This document shows, piece by piece, positions 29,730 through 40,924 of a DNA stretch of 64,000 nt. This stretch comes from Salinimicrobium sediminis (lineage in GTDB: Bacteria; Bacteroidota; Bacteroidia; Flavobacteriales; Flavobacteriaceae), in assembly GCF_900215295.1 (NCBI RefSeq), contig NZ_OCMF01000003.1, positions 62,001 to 126,000 of the forward strand, in the 5' to 3' direction. The translations under genes and the position numbers were made by a program. The notes beneath the pieces are model-generated. The model had not been told where the DNA came from, made no database searches, and saw only the letters and a program-made list of their open reading frames with translations. Numbering within the stretch: the stretch's first letter is position 1; each line of letters begins with the position of its first letter.

Positions 29730-30272
29730 ATGTCCAGAATAGGTAAAAGTCCAATCACAGTTCCAGAGGGTGTTACAGTAAACATTAATGACGGGATTGT
29801 AACGGTAAAAGGAAAATTAGGAGAGCTTTCTCAGGAATTCTCAGAGATCGATATTACTATCGAGGACGGGGTAATCACTTTGGAGCGTCCTTCAGATAAA
29901 AAGGAACATAAAGCGAAACACGGTCTTTACCGTGCTTTGATTAATAATATGATCGAAGGTGTGTCTAAAGGATTTACACATGAGCTTGAACTTGTTGGTG
30001 TAGGTTACAGAGCAACAAACCAGGGACAAAAATTGGATCTGGCTGTTGGGTACTCTCATAACATTGTCTTAGATTTGGCACCCGAAGTTAAAGTGGAAAC
30101 AGTTTCAGATAAAGGTAAGAACCCAATCGTGAAATTAACTTCACATGACAAGCAACTGGTTGGTCAAATAGCTGCAAAGATCCGTTCTTTCCGTGCACCG
30201 GAACCTTATAAAGGTAAAGGTATTAAGTTCAAAGGAGAACAATTAAGAAGAAAAGCAGGTAAATCAGCTTAA
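29730..30272 (+). CDS. rplF: 50S ribosomal protein L6
   Basis: 180 residues ([17 protein letters not shown]), two tandem L6 folds, located near the sarcin-ricin loop. [19 protein letters not shown] and [25 protein letters not shown] are typical. Usual length. Confidence 0.98.
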   Translation: MSRIGKSPITVPEGVTVNINDGIVTVKGKLGELSQEFSEIDITIEDGVITLERPSDKKEHKAKHGLYRALINNMIEGVSKGFTHELELVGVGYRATNQGQKLDLAVGYSHNIVLDLAPEVKVETVSDKGKNPIVKLTSHDKQLVGQIAAKIRSFRAPEPYKGKGIKFKGEQLRRKAGKSA

Positions 30273-30283
30273 TAAGTAAGATT

Positions 30284-30643
30284 ATGGCAGTGTCAAAACA
30301 AGATAGAAGAAATAAGCTCAGGAAGAGGATCAGAAGAGATATCAATGGTACTCAAGGTCGTCCAAGACTTTCAGTTTTCAGAAGCAATAAGGAGATCTAT
30401 GCTCAAATTGTCAATGATGTGGATGGAAAAACTTTGGTATCCGCTTCTTCAAGAGATAAAGAAGTTGCATCTGCGACTGTAGAGAACAAAATAGAGCAGG
30501 CAGCCTTAGTTGGTAAAGCTATTGCTGAAAAGGCTTTAAAGGCCGGGATAGAAACCATTTCTTTTGATAGGGGAGGTTACTTGTATCACGGAAGAGTAAA
30601 ATCATTAGCAGAAGGTGCTCGCGAAGGAGGACTAAAATTCTAG
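30284..30643 (+). CDS. rplR: 50S ribosomal protein L18
   Basis: 119 residues. L18 carries 5S rRNA into the large subunit. [36 protein letters not shown] and the C-terminal [26 protein letters not shown] match the family throughout. Confidence 0.98.
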   Translation: MAVSKQDRRNKLRKRIRRDINGTQGRPRLSVFRSNKEIYAQIVNDVDGKTLVSASSRDKEVASATVENKIEQAALVGKAIAEKALKAGIETISFDRGGYLYHGRVKSLAEGAREGGLKF

Positions 30644-30648
30644 AAGAT

Positions 30649-31173
30649 ATGTATCAGGATTATAAAAACGTAGAACTTGTAAAACCGGGCGGACTTGAAT
30701 TAAAGGATCGTTTGGTAGGTGTACAACGTGTTACCAAGGTTACAAAAGGTGGTAGAGCTTTCGGCTTTTCTGCAATTGTAGTTGTAGGTGATGAAAATGG
30801 TGTTGTAGGCCACGGGTTAGGAAAATCAAAAGAGGTAGCCGACGCAATCTCTAAAGCAGTAGAAGACGCAAAGAAAAACCTGGTGCGTATTCCTCTTAAC
30901 AAGGGTACACTTCCTCACGAGCAAAAAGGTAAATACGGTGGTGCAAGAGTTATGTTGTTACCAGCAGCTCCCGGTACTGGAGTAATTGCCGGTGGTGCTA
31001 TTCGTGCGGTACTGGAATCTGTTGGGGTACATGATGTACTTTCGAAGAATCAGGGATCTTCTAACCCTCACAACGTGGTAAAAGCTACTTTTGATGCTTT
31101 ACTTCAATTGAGGAGTGCAGAGACCGTTGCAAAGCAACGCGGTATTTCTCTTGAAAAAGTTTTTAAAGGATAA
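30649..31173 (+). CDS. rpsE: 30S ribosomal protein S5
   Basis: 174 residues. S5 shapes the mRNA channel and translational fidelity. The dsRBD-like part has [31 protein letters not shown], and the second domain has [30 protein letters not shown]. Normal spacing in the spc segment. Confidence 0.98.
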   Translation: MYQDYKNVELVKPGGLELKDRLVGVQRVTKVTKGGRAFGFSAIVVVGDENGVVGHGLGKSKEVADAISKAVEDAKKNLVRIPLNKGTLPHEQKGKYGGARVMLLPAAPGTGVIAGGAIRAVLESVGVHDVLSKNQGSSNPHNVVKATFDALLQLRSAETVAKQRGISLEKVFKG

Positions 31174-31185
31174 TAACAAGGAATA

Positions 31186-31368
31186 ATGGGAAAAATAAAA
31201 GTTACTCAGGTAAAAAGTGCTATTAAACGCACTCAAAACCAAAAACGTACTTTGGAAGCGCTTGGTCTAAGAAAGCTTGGACAGGTTGTGGAGCATGAGA
31301 ATACGCCAAACATCCTTGGTATGGTAAATAAAGTTAATCACCTGGTTTCCGTTGAGGAGACAAAATAA
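31186..31368 (+). CDS. rpmD: 50S ribosomal protein L30
   Basis: 60 residues (MGKIKVTQVKSAIKRTQNQ), standard small L30 with LEALGLRKLGQVVEHENTPNILGMVNKVNHLV. It lies between rpsE and rplO as usual. Confidence 0.97.
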   Translation: MGKIKVTQVKSAIKRTQNQKRTLEALGLRKLGQVVEHENTPNILGMVNKVNHLVSVEETK

Positions 31369-31377
31369 GAATTGCAC

Positions 31378-31830
31378 ATGGATTTAAGTAACTTAAAACC
31401 TGCTAAAGGTTCAGTTCAAAGTAACAGTAAACGTGTTGGGCGTGGAGAAGGATCAGGGAAAGGCGGAACTGCTACCCGTGGTCACAAAGGTGCCAAATCA
31501 CGTTCAGGTTACTCCAGGAAAATTGGATTTGAAGGAGGACAAATGCCACTTCAAAGACGAGTTCCAAAATTTGGTTTTACCAACATAAATCGTAAGGACT
31601 ACCAGGGGATCAATCTTGATACACTTCAGTCTCTTGTTGATGAAGGTAGAATTACAGATACGGTTGATATGAATGTTCTTGTTGAGAACGGGTTGGCCGG
31701 GAAAAATGAGTTGGTTAAGATATTGGGTAGAGGAGAATTAAAAGCTAAGTTGAAAATATCTGTTCATAAATTTACTGCCTCAGCAAAGCAAGCTATCGAA
31801 GCTGCTGGTGGTGAAGCTGTTACTTTATAA
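31378..31830 (+). CDS. rplO: 50S ribosomal protein L15
   Basis: 150 residues from the ATG at 31378 (MDLSNLKPAKGS); a TTG two codons earlier is less likely. L15 bridges domains II and V of 23S rRNA. The GRGEGSGKGGTATRGHKGAKSRSG N-terminal tail and FEGGQMPLQRRVPKFGF are signatures. It precedes secY by ten bases. Confidence 0.97.
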   Translation: MDLSNLKPAKGSVQSNSKRVGRGEGSGKGGTATRGHKGAKSRSGYSRKIGFEGGQMPLQRRVPKFGFTNINRKDYQGINLDTLQSLVDEGRITDTVDMNVLVENGLAGKNELVKILGRGELKAKLKISVHKFTASAKQAIEAAGGEAVTL

Positions 31831-31840
31831 TAGATAAGCA

Positions 31841-33178
31841 ATGAAATTCATCAATACATTAAAGAATATCTGGAAAATCGAGGAGCTAAAAAACAGAATT
31901 TTAGTGACCCTCGGTTTGTTGTTGGTGTATCGTTTTGGAGCACAGGTAGTGCTTCCGGGGATTGATGCGTCTCAATTAGCTAATTTAGCCACTCAAACAG
32001 ACGGTGGTCTTTTAGGATTGCTGAATGCTTTTACAGGAGGTGCATTTTCAAATGCTTCTGTATTTGCCCTGGGGATTATGCCTTATATCTCTGCTTCGAT
32101 TGTAGTGCAGTTGATGGGAATTGCGGTTCCATATCTTCAGAAATTGCAAAAGGAAGGAGAAAGTGGCCGTAGAAGGATCAATCAAATTACGAGATGGCTT
32201 ACCATTGCTATTACTTTGGTACAGGGGCCGGGTTATATTTATAACCTTTTTGCCACCCTTCCGTCAAGTGCTTTCCTGTTAGGAAGTACTGTGACATTTG
32301 TGGCTTCATCTGTAATTATCCTTACAACAGGAACCATTTTTGCCATGTGGTTGGGTGAGAAAATTACCGATAAAGGTATTGGTAACGGGATCTCTCTACT
32401 TATCATGGTTGGTATTATCGCAACTTTACCGCAGGCGTTCATTCAGGAATTTGCTTCCAGGGTATTCGAATCAAACGGTGGTCTTATTATGATCCTAATC
32501 GAACTTGTTATCTGGTTCGTGATCATTCTGGCCAGTGTGATGTTGGTGATGGCTGTACGACAAATCCCGGTGCAGTATGCTAGAAGAACTGCAACCGGTG
32601 GTTATGAAAAGAATGTTTTTGGTTCAAGACAATATATCCCTTTAAAGCTTAATGCTTCGGGAGTAATGCCTATTATTTTCGCACAGGCGATCATGTTTAT
32701 ACCTGCGGCCGTAGCCGGACTTTCACAGTCTGATACTGCCCAGGGAGTAACTGCAGCCTTCAGTGATATTTTCGGCTTCTGGTACAATTTGGTGTTCGCG
32801 TTGTTAATCATAATTTTTACGTACTTTTACACCGCAATTACTGTACCTACCAATAAAATGGCAGATGATCTTAAACGTAGTGGTGGTTTCATTCCGGGGA
32901 TTCGTCCCGGTACAGAAACTGCCGAATTTTTAGACAGGATCATGTCACAAATCACCCTACCGGGTTCTGTTTTCCTGGCGCTTATCGCAGTGTTCCCTGC
33001 AATTATCGTTTCACTTTTAGGAGTACAGGCTGGATGGGCTTTGTTCTTTGGAGGAACATCATTATTGATCATGGTTGGAGTTGCAATCGACACCATGCAA
33101 CAGGTAAATTCATACTTGTTGAACAGGCATTATGATGGACTGATGAAAACCGGTAAAAACAGAAAAGCAGTAGCGTAA
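31841..33178 (+). CDS. secY: Protein translocase subunit SecY
   Basis: 445 residues with ten membrane segments, the channel of the Sec translocon. Signatures are an N-terminal [51 protein letters not shown] in TM2, and [14 protein letters not shown] in the C4 loop. The C-terminal half has [12 protein letters not shown]. Location after rplO is canonical. The stop overlaps the infA ATG by one base (TAATG). Confidence 0.98.
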   Translation: MKFINTLKNIWKIEELKNRILVTLGLLLVYRFGAQVVLPGIDASQLANLATQTDGGLLGLLNAFTGGAFSNASVFALGIMPYISASIVVQLMGIAVPYLQKLQKEGESGRRRINQITRWLTIAITLVQGPGYIYNLFATLPSSAFLLGSTVTFVASSVIILTTGTIFAMWLGEKITDKGIGNGISLLIMVGIIATLPQAFIQEFASRVFESNGGLIMILIELVIWFVIILASVMLVMAVRQIPVQYARRTATGGYEKNVFGSRQYIPLKLNASGVMPIIFAQAIMFIPAAVAGLSQSDTAQGVTAAFSDIFGFWYNLVFALLIIIFTYFYTAITVPTNKMADDLKRSGGFIPGIRPGTETAEFLDRIMSQITLPGSVFLALIAVFPAIIVSLLGVQAGWALFFGGTSLLIMVGVAIDTMQQVNSYLLNRHYDGLMKTGKNRKAVA

Positions 33179-33393
33179 TGGCAAAACAATCGGCAATTGA
33201 ACAAGACGGAACGATCATTGAAGCATTATCAAATGCGATGTTCCGGGTGGAATTAGAGAATGGTCATGTGGTGACCGCGCATATTTCAGGTAAGATGCGT
33301 ATGCATTATATTAAGTTGTTACCTGGAGACAAAGTGAAATTAGAAATGAGCCCGTACGATTTATCAAAGGCTCGAATAACTTACAGATACTAA
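33178..33393 (+). CDS. infA: Translation initiation factor IF-1
   Basis: 71 residues, OB-fold factor that fills the A site during initiation. [32 protein letters not shown], the [19 protein letters not shown] loop and [10 protein letters not shown] are all typical. It starts on the last base of secY and is followed by rpmJ five bases later. Confidence 0.98.
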   Translation: MAKQSAIEQDGTIIEALSNAMFRVELENGHVVTAHISGKMRMHYIKLLPGDKVKLEMSPYDLSKARITYRY

Positions 33394-33398
33394 TAACG

Positions 33399-33515
33399 AT
33401 GAAAGTTAGAGCATCAATTAAAAAAAGAAGTGCCGAGTGCAAAATTGTGCGAAGAAAAGGCAGACTGTACGTGATTAACAAAAAGAATCCAAAATTTAAA
33501 CAAAGACAAGGGTAG
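33399..33515 (+). CDS. rpmJ: 50S ribosomal protein L36, zinc-free (C-) type
   Basis: 38 residues starting [15 protein letters not shown] and ending NPKFKQRQG, too short for most ORF callers but an unmistakable L36. Of the four zinc ligands of the classical protein only one Cys (residue 14) remains; the other positions carry Ser, Asn and Phe. It is therefore the zinc-independent type. It sits between infA (five bases upstream) and rpsM (two bases downstream), the standard place. Confidence 0.96.
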   Translation: MKVRASIKKRSAECKIVRRKGRLYVINKKNPKFKQRQG

Positions 33516-33517
33516 TT

Positions 33518-33892
33518 ATGGCTAGAATTGCAGGTGTTGATATACCAAAACAAAAGCGAGGCGTTATAGCATTGACCTATATCTTCGGAATTGGAAAGAG
33601 CAGAGCTCAGGAAATTCTTAAAGAGGCCAACGTAGATGAGAGCAAGAAAGTTTCAGATTGGAACGATGACGAGATCGGAAGCATCCGTGAAGCCGTTGGA
33701 GCTTTTAAGATTGAAGGAGAATTACGTTCAGAGATCCAGTTAAGCATTAAGCGCTTGATGGATATTGGAAGTTACAGGGGAATTCGTCACAGAGCGGGAT
33801 TACCGTTAAGAGGACAAAGAACCAAGAACAACTCCAGAACCAGAAAAGGAAGAAGAAAAACAGTTGCAAACAAAAAGAAAGCAACTAAATAA
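33518..33892 (+). CDS. rpsM: 30S ribosomal protein S13
   Basis: 124 residues ([15 protein letters not shown]). S13 contacts P-site tRNA and L5. [17 protein letters not shown] is the helix-two-turn-helix, and [26 protein letters not shown] is the signature. A Lys-rich tail closes the protein. Confidence 0.98.
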   Translation: MARIAGVDIPKQKRGVIALTYIFGIGKSRAQEILKEANVDESKKVSDWNDDEIGSIREAVGAFKIEGELRSEIQLSIKRLMDIGSYRGIRHRAGLPLRGQRTKNNSRTRKGRRKTVANKKKATK

Positions 33893-33900
33893 TAAGTAGG

Positions 33901-34290
33901 ATGGCAAAAGCAAAAGCAACTCAAAAGAAGCGTAAGGTAAATGTTGAGTCTATTGGAGAAGCGCATGTTACTGCTTCTTTCAACAACATTATCATTTCGT
34001 TGACCAATAAAAAAGGTGATGTGATCTCCTGGTCTTCTGCCGGTAAAATGGGCTTTAGAGGATCTAAGAAAAACACTCCTTATGCAGCACAATTGGCTGC
34101 AGAAGACGCATCTAAAGTGGCTCATGAAGCCGGTCTTCGTAAGGTAAAAGTATATGTGAAAGGACCAGGAAACGGTAGAGAATCTGCGATTCGTTCCCTT
34201 CACAATGCCGGAATTGAAGTAACCGAGATCATCGATGTTACTCCACTTCCACACAACGGATGTCGTCCTCCAAAAAGACGTAGAGTTTAA
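33901..34290 (+). CDS. rpsK: 30S ribosomal protein S11
   Basis: 129 residues. S11 lies on the 30S platform next to the mRNA exit. [37 protein letters not shown] and the C-terminal [20 protein letters not shown]-type end (here [15 protein letters not shown]) are diagnostic. The spacer to rpsD is 88 bases and foldable. Confidence 0.98.
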   Translation: MAKAKATQKKRKVNVESIGEAHVTASFNNIIISLTNKKGDVISWSSAGKMGFRGSKKNTPYAAQLAAEDASKVAHEAGLRKVKVYVKGPGNGRESAIRSLHNAGIEVTEIIDVTPLPHNGCRPPKRRRV

Positions 34291-34305
34291 TTAACAAGTA
34301 TAACA

Positions 34306-34363
34306 AAAGTAAGCAAAGAGATCTGCGAAGGACAGTGACCTTAATTCCACGATCGCTTGCTTT
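34306..34363 (+). promoter_or_regulatory. Structured leader before rpsD, candidate S4-binding element
   Basis: A nine-base-pair stem (34306-34314 with 34355-34363, one T-G wobble) continues after a five-base AAAGA bulge into GATC/GATC (34320-34323 with 34351-34354). It encloses a smaller AAGG/CCTT hairpin (34328-34331 with 34339-34342). It lies 15 bases before the rpsD ATG in an otherwise tightly packed operon. S4 is a known translational repressor in other bacteria, so an S4 target is a reasonable inference. Confidence 0.5.
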
Positions 34364-34378
34364 ATAATCAATTTTTCA

Positions 34379-34984
34379 ATGGCAAGATATACTGGTCCAA
34401 AGACTAAAATCGCCCGTAAATTCGGGGAAGCTATTTTCGGAGATGACAAATCATTCGAAAAAAGGAATTATCCTCCGGGACAGCACGGTAACAACCGTCG
34501 TCGCGGTAAAAAATCTGAATATGCTATCCAGTTAATGGAAAAGCAAAAAGCAAAGTATACCTATGGTATCCTTGAGCGTCAATTCAGAAACATGTTTGAA
34601 AAAGCAACACGTGCCCAGGGAATTACCGGGGAGGTGCTTTTACAACTTGCAGAGTCTCGTTTAGACAATGTGGTATACCGAATGGGTATTTCTCCTTCTA
34701 GACGTGGAGCAAGACAATTAGTTTCTCACAGGCACATTACCGTTAACGGAGAATTAGTAAACATTCCTTCTTACCAGCTTAAGGCGGGAGATGTTGTAGG
34801 AGTAAGAGAGAAATCTAAATCCTTAACTGCCATCCAGGATTCATTGGCTAATTCAAGCAGTGTATATGAATGGATCACATTCAACAACGAAACTAAGCAA
34901 GGAACTTATGTTTCTGTACCGGCAAGAGTTCAGATTCCGGAAAATATAAATGAACAATTCATCGTCGAATTATATTCGAAATAA
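34379..34984 (+). CDS. rpsD: 30S ribosomal protein S4
   Basis: 201 residues ([17 protein letters not shown]). Primary 16S assembly protein, part of the mRNA entry helicase, and a repressor of its own operon in several bacteria. The S4 RNA-binding domain has [34 protein letters not shown]. The N-terminal zinc-ligand cysteines found in some S4 proteins are absent. A foldable leader precedes it. Confidence 0.98.
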   Translation: MARYTGPKTKIARKFGEAIFGDDKSFEKRNYPPGQHGNNRRRGKKSEYAIQLMEKQKAKYTYGILERQFRNMFEKATRAQGITGEVLLQLAESRLDNVVYRMGISPSRRGARQLVSHRHITVNGELVNIPSYQLKAGDVVGVREKSKSLTAIQDSLANSSSVYEWITFNNETKQGTYVSVPARVQIPENINEQFIVELYSK

Positions 34985-35004
34985 TAATTCACAGAAGTCG
35001 TAAT

Positions 35005-35997
35005 ATGGCAATATTAAATTTTCAGAAGCCCGATAAAGTTATAATGATTGATTCAACCGATTTCGAAGGGAAATTTGAATTTCGCCCTTTGGAACCAGGT
35101 TATGGATTAACTGTTGGTAACGCTCTAAGGAGAGTACTTTTATCTTCACTTGAAGGGTTCGCTATTACTTCGGTTCGTATCGAAGGAGTAGAACACGAAT
35201 TCTCAACTATCCCGGGGGTAGTGGAAGACGTAACCGAAATCATTCTTAACCTTAAACAGGTAAGGTTTAAAAGGCAAATTGATGAAATAGACAATGAAGC
35301 CGTTACAATTTCTGTTTCAGGACAAGAGCAGTTAACTGCCGGGCATTTCCAAAAGTTCATCTCGGGATTCCAAATCCTTAACCCGGATCTTGTGATCTGC
35401 AATATGGATAAGAAGGTAAATGTGAACATGGAAATTACCGTTGAAAAAGGTAGAGGATATGTTCCTGCTGAAGAGAACAGGAAAGCCAACGCCGCTTTAG
35501 GTTCTATCTATGTTGACTCGATCTACACTCCGGTGAAGAACGTTAAGTACAGCATTGAGAACTATAGGGTTGAACAAAAGACCGATTATGAGAAACTTGT
35601 ATTTGAGATCTCTACAGATGGTTCTATTCATCCTAAAGAAGCGCTTACTGAAGCTGCCAAGACTCTAATCCACCACTTTATGTTGTTCTCTGATGAGCGC
35701 ATCACTTTGGAGGCCGATGAAATTGCACAAACTGAAACCTATGATGAAGAATCTCTTCACATGCGCCAGTTGCTAAAAACCAAACTTGTTGACATGGATC
35801 TTTCAGTTAGAGCATTGAACTGCCTGAAAGCTGCTGAAGTTGACACTCTTGGTGACCTGGTATCATACAACAAGAATGATCTAATGAAGTTCCGCAACTT
35901 CGGAAAGAAATCTCTTACTGAACTTGAAGAATTGGTGAACAACAAAGGATTGAACTTTGGAATGGATCTTTCAAAATATAAATTAGATAAAGACTAG
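35005..35997 (+). CDS. rpoA: DNA-directed RNA polymerase subunit alpha
   Basis: 330 residues. The N-terminal dimerisation domain ([26 protein letters not shown] and [23 protein letters not shown]) is followed by a linker near 235-250 and the alpha-CTD ([35 protein letters not shown]). The alpha-CTD helix-hairpin-helix is intact and contacts activators and UP elements. It is embedded between rpsD and rplQ. Confidence 0.98.
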   Translation: MAILNFQKPDKVIMIDSTDFEGKFEFRPLEPGYGLTVGNALRRVLLSSLEGFAITSVRIEGVEHEFSTIPGVVEDVTEIILNLKQVRFKRQIDEIDNEAVTISVSGQEQLTAGHFQKFISGFQILNPDLVICNMDKKVNVNMEITVEKGRGYVPAEENRKANAALGSIYVDSIYTPVKNVKYSIENYRVEQKTDYEKLVFEISTDGSIHPKEALTEAAKTLIHHFMLFSDERITLEADEIAQTETYDEESLHMRQLLKTKLVDMDLSVRALNCLKAAEVDTLGDLVSYNKNDLMKFRNFGKKSLTELEELVNNKGLNFGMDLSKYKLDKD

Positions 35998-36095
35998 TTG
36001 CGGCTTAAATCGCAATTAGCAACCTTATAATACAATAACCGTCATAATTTGCTCCTCAAAGCGGGTCGCAGCAAGATGATGAAACAAAAAATGTC
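35998..36095 (+). promoter_or_regulatory. 98-base spacer before rplQ with short stems
   Basis: Longer than most spacers in the operon. TTGCG (35998-36002) can pair with CGCAA (36011-36015), and TTGCT (36049-36053) with AGCAA (36070-36074), the latter enclosing a GCG/CGC mini-stem. The helices are short, so this is weaker than the rpsD or rplC spacers. Confidence 0.3.
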
Positions 36096-36590
36096 ATGAG
36101 ACACGGAAAGAAAATAAACCACTTAGGAAGACAAACTGCTCATCGCAAGGCGATGTTGGCAAACATGGCTTGTTCTTTAATTGAGCACAAGCGTATCAAC
36201 ACTACTGTAGCAAAAGCTAAAGCTTTAAAGCAATTCGTGGAGCCGTTGGTAACTAAGTCGAAAGAAGATACTACTCACAACAGAAGAATAGTTTTCAGTA
36301 AACTTCGCGATAAAGAAGCGATCACTGAACTTTTCCGTGAAGTAGCCCCTAAGGTAGGTGACCGTCCCGGTGGATATACCAGGATCATTAAATTGGGTAA
36401 CCGTTTAGGAGATAACGCAGATATGGCCCTTATCGAGCTTGTAGATTATAACGAAACTTATAACGTGAACAAGCCGGAGAAGAAGAAATCTACCCGTAGA
36501 GCTGGTAGAGGTAAGAAAGCTGCCGATGCGCCTCAGGCAAAACCTGAAGCTTCTGCTGATGACAAGAAAACTGAAGGAAACGAGGAATAG
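36096..36590 (+). CDS. rplQ: 50S ribosomal protein L17 with charged C-terminal extension
   Basis: 164 residues. The core is standard L17 ([60 protein letters not shown]). About 40 extra residues follow, Lys/Arg-rich then Glu/Asp/Ala-rich and of low complexity. Such tails are common in Bacteroidota. Last gene of the ribosomal unit, 26 bases before its terminator. Confidence 0.97.
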   Translation: MRHGKKINHLGRQTAHRKAMLANMACSLIEHKRINTTVAKAKALKQFVEPLVTKSKEDTTHNRRIVFSKLRDKEAITELFREVAPKVGDRPGGYTRIIKLGNRLGDNADMALIELVDYNETYNVNKPEKKKSTRRAGRGKKAADAPQAKPEASADDKKTEGNEE

Positions 36591-36615
36591 AAATGAATCT
36601 TTCTTCATAAATTTT

Positions 36616-36651
36616 AAAAAGGATAAGCCATTAAAGCTTATCCTTTTTTTA
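36616..36651 (+). terminator. Intrinsic terminator of the ribosomal super-operon
   Basis: GGATAAGC (36621-36628) pairs with GCTTATCC (36636-36643), extended by flanking A/T pairs, loop CATTAAA, followed by eight T residues. It lies just downstream of rplQ. Confidence 0.93.
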
Positions 36652-36742
36652 TACCCTCTCCCCGGGGATTCCTGAAAGGGGAAAAATTGAAGTGTTTTAA
36701 AATCAATAAATAGCAACTCAAAGTTATCTCATTCAAAAATGA

Positions 36743-36750
36743 TAGTTTTG
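36743..36750 (+). promoter_or_regulatory. -7 box for carA
   Basis: TAGTTTTG is an exact TAnnTTTG match 25 bases before the carA ATG. A -33 TTTG at the right distance is not evident. An AAGGAG ribosome-binding site at 36761-36766, unusual for this phylum, precedes the ATG by nine bases. Confidence 0.5.
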
Positions 36751-36775
36751 TAGAAGAAAAAAGGAGAAAGCGTTT

Positions 36776-37888
36776 ATGAAATACCAAACCAGAAAAAAGG
36801 CAATCCTGTTATTGGAAGACGGAACCATCTTTCATGGAAAAGCCGTAGGCGACAAAGATGGAAAAGCCTTTGGAGAAGTCTGTTTCAACACGGGAATGAC
36901 CGGGTATCAGGAAATTTTTACAGATCCGTCATATTTTGGGCAGATCATGGTGACCACTAATGCACATATTGGTAATTATGGGGCAAAGGAAGATGAAAAA
37001 GAAGCTGAAACTGCGCAGATCTCAGGGTTGGTTTGCAAGAACTTCAGCTATAATCAATCACGGCCTGCTGCAGATGAAACCCTGAAAGAGTTTTTGGATA
37101 AAAGCGATCTTTTTGCCATTTCAGACGTGGATACCCGTGCACTGGTGACCTACATTAGGGAAAATGGTGCTATGAATGCTGTGATCACCACAGACTTTGA
37201 GGATATGGAAGCTCTTAAAAATGAACTTTCAGAAGTGCCTGATATGAATGGGCTTGAACTGGCTTCAAAGGTTTCCACCAAAGAACCTTATTTCTTCGGT
37301 GATGAATCAGCCCGCTTTAAAGTAGCGGTTCTTGATGTGGGTGTCAAAAAGAGCATTTTAAAGCACCTTTCCACCAGGGATGTCTATTGCAAGGTTTTCC
37401 CGTATAATGCCACTTATAATGAAATGAAGGAATGGGAGCCACAGGGATACCTTATTTCTAACGGACCCGGTGATCCACAGCCGCTAGGAAATGCCATTCA
37501 GGTTGCCAAAGATATTATTGCTGAAGATAAACCGCTTTTCGGGATCTGTCTCGGCCACCAGATAATCGCTCTTGCTAACGGAATTTCAACTTACAAAATG
37601 CACCACGGGCATAGGGGGATTAATCATCCTATCTTAAATTTAGAAACAGGAAAAGGGGAGATCACCTCGCAAAATCATGGATTCTCAATTAACAAAGAAG
37701 AGACCGAAGCGCATCCTGATGTATTGGTGACCCATACCCATCTAAACGACCAAACGGTGGCAGGGATTAGGATTAAGAACAAGAATTGTTTTTCTGTTCA
37801 GTATCATCCTGAAGCCAGCCCGGGCCCAAATGATGCTCATTATTTATTTGATGAGTTCATTCACAACCTTATCAAGGTAAAAGCTTAA
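36776..37888 (+). CDS. carA: Carbamoyl-phosphate synthase small (glutaminase) subunit
   Basis: 370 residues. It hydrolyses glutamine and channels ammonia to CarB for carbamoyl phosphate, used in arginine and pyrimidine synthesis. The N-terminal CPSase domain has GEVCFNTGMTGYQEIFTDPSY. The class I amidotransferase domain has the nucleophile Cys258 in GICLGH and His344/Glu346 in QYHPEAS, so the catalytic triad is complete. carB is not adjacent. It has its own -7 box, a recognisable Shine-Dalgarno site, and a terminator. Confidence 0.97.
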   Translation: MKYQTRKKAILLLEDGTIFHGKAVGDKDGKAFGEVCFNTGMTGYQEIFTDPSYFGQIMVTTNAHIGNYGAKEDEKEAETAQISGLVCKNFSYNQSRPAADETLKEFLDKSDLFAISDVDTRALVTYIRENGAMNAVITTDFEDMEALKNELSEVPDMNGLELASKVSTKEPYFFGDESARFKVAVLDVGVKKSILKHLSTRDVYCKVFPYNATYNEMKEWEPQGYLISNGPGDPQPLGNAIQVAKDIIAEDKPLFGICLGHQIIALANGISTYKMHHGHRGINHPILNLETGKGEITSQNHGFSINKEETEAHPDVLVTHTHLNDQTVAGIRIKNKNCFSVQYHPEASPGPNDAHYLFDEFIHNLIKVKA

Positions 37889-37892
37889 AATT

Positions 37893-37920
37893 AAATCCCC
37901 GCACCGGCGGGGATTTTTTA
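37893..37920 (+). terminator. Intrinsic terminator after carA
   Basis: AAATCCCCGC (37893-37902) pairs perfectly with GCGGGGATTT (37907-37916) around an ACCG loop, then a T run. It lies five bases after the carA stop. Confidence 0.93.
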
Positions 37921-38032
37921 TCTACATCGGTTTCGTTAATAAAATTCTCTTAATTCCATTGAAGTATAAACGCAGGTTTTTACTATTCTTTTGAAGTATT
38001 CGTATCTTGCAGGGGCTAAAAAAGATAATTAA

Positions 38033-39340
<1,308 letters not shown>

Positions 39341-39362
39341 TTAATTAAGTAGAACAAATATT

Positions 39363-39391
39363 AAAGCCTTTCCTTTTCGGAAAGGCTTTTT
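39363..39391 (+). terminator. Intrinsic terminator after eno
   Basis: AAAGCCTTTCC (39363-39373) pairs with GGAAAGGCTTT (39379-39389) around a TTTTC loop, followed by T residues. Confidence 0.92.
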
Positions 39392-39612
39392 GTTTTAAAA
39401 TATGATGTTTGTCATACTTCCTGAATTCCATCCTATTTATATTTAACTAAATTGAAAATAGTAGAAAAGATAACCTTTTTAGAAAAGGCTGTTGTTGCCG
39501 GGATTTTCCCTGCTATTCTAGTCAAGGAAAAGGCTGTTCCTGTCCGAAAATAAGGGAGAATTTTGTAAATTAGCAATCCTTAAAATAAATTAAAAGCAAA
39601 TCCATAAAAGAT

Positions 39613-40902
39613 ATGTCAAAAGTAGCTACTCTAAAAATAGATGGAAAGACCTACGACCTGCCGATGGTAGTGGGCACAGAAAATGAGGTCGCAATCGATA
39701 TTACCAAGTTAAGAGGTGAAAGTGGGGCCATTACCCTGGACCCGGGTTACAAAAATACCGGAGCTTGTGAAAGCGCGATAACTTTTCTTGATGGGGAAGA
39801 AGGTATTTTAAGATATCGTGGTTATTCCATTGAAGAACTTGCTGAAAAGGCTGATTTTCTGGAGGTAGCATACCTGCTTATTTTTGGGGAGTTGCCTAAT
39901 GCTTCTCAACTACAGAAATTTAATACAGATATTCTTGATCAAAGCATTGTAAATGAAGACATGAAAACCGTGCTAAAAGGTTTTCCTGAAACTGCACACC
40001 CAATGGGAGTTCTTTCTTCCCTTACAAGTGCCCTTACTGCTTTCAATCCCAAGTCTGTCAATGTAGATTCGGAAGAAGATATGTATAGGGCTATAGTAAA
40101 GATCCTTGCAAAATTTCCGGTGCTTGCTGCATGGACCCTAAGGAAAAAGAATGGGCAGACTCTTTATAATAAAGATACCAACCTTGGGTACGTGGAAAGT
40201 CTTCTAAAAATGATGTTCCAGGACGATAATCCAAAGAGAAATTATAAGCAGAATAAAGTGGTAGTGAATGCTCTTGATAAATTGCTTATTCTGCACGCAG
40301 ACCATGAGCAAAACTGTTCTACTTCCACAGTAAGGATCGTGGGCTCTTCTCACGCAGGTTTGTTCGCTTCTATATCTGCAGGTGTTTCTGCCCTTTGGGG
40401 ACCTCTTCATGGAGGTGCTAATCAGGCTGTGATCGAAATGCTGGAGGAGATCAAAGCAGATGGAGGGGATACTTCTAAATTCATTGAAAAAGCAAAAGAT
40501 AAGGATGATCCATTCAGATTAATGGGCTTTGGACACAGAGTATATAAAAACTTTGATCCAAGAGCTAAAATCATTAAAAAAGCAGCCGATGAAGTACTTG
40601 GGCAGTTAGGAGTTGATGATCCTATTCTTGAAATTGCTAAGGGCCTTGAAAAGGCAGCCTTAGAAGATCAATATTTTATTGACAGGAAGCTTTATCCCAA
40701 CGTGGATTTCTATTCAGGAATTATATACCGCGCAATGGGTATACCTACAGAAATGTTCACAGTTATGTTTGCGGTAGGTCGTCTTCCAGGTTGGATCGCC
40801 CAGTGGAGAGAAATGAGACTTAACAAGGAGCCAATAGGCCGTCCACGTCAGGTTTATATTGGAGAGACTAAGCGTTCTTTTAAATCAATAGAAAACAGAT
40901 AG
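39613..40902 (+). CDS. gltA: Citrate synthase, type I (GltA)
   Basis: 429 residues. It condenses acetyl-CoA and oxaloacetate at the TCA entry. The N-terminal beta domain typical of the hexameric type opens the protein (SKVATLKIDGKTYDLPM). Active-site residues are His in ILHADHEQNCSTSTVR, His in MGFGHRVYKNFDPRA and Asp in LYPNVDFYSG. The upstream TAAATTAG (39566-39573) is one base from the -7 consensus. A bidirectional terminator follows. Confidence 0.97.
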   Translation: MSKVATLKIDGKTYDLPMVVGTENEVAIDITKLRGESGAITLDPGYKNTGACESAITFLDGEEGILRYRGYSIEELAEKADFLEVAYLLIFGELPNASQLQKFNTDILDQSIVNEDMKTVLKGFPETAHPMGVLSSLTSALTAFNPKSVNVDSEEDMYRAIVKILAKFPVLAAWTLRKKNGQTLYNKDTNLGYVESLLKMMFQDDNPKRNYKQNKVVVNALDKLLILHADHEQNCSTSTVRIVGSSHAGLFASISAGVSALWGPLHGGANQAVIEMLEEIKADGGDTSKFIEKAKDKDDPFRLMGFGHRVYKNFDPRAKIIKKAADEVLGQLGVDDPILEIAKGLEKAALEDQYFIDRKLYPNVDFYSGIIYRAMGIPTEMFTVMFAVGRLPGWIAQWREMRLNKEPIGRPRQVYIGETKRSFKSIENR

Positions 40903-40924
40903 AATATCTTCAGGTATTCTGTAA

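Noticed and set aside
33787-34254. 155-codon ORF on the minus strand over rpsM/rpsK
   Set aside because: Antisense shadow of two certain ribosomal genes, with no family resemblance.
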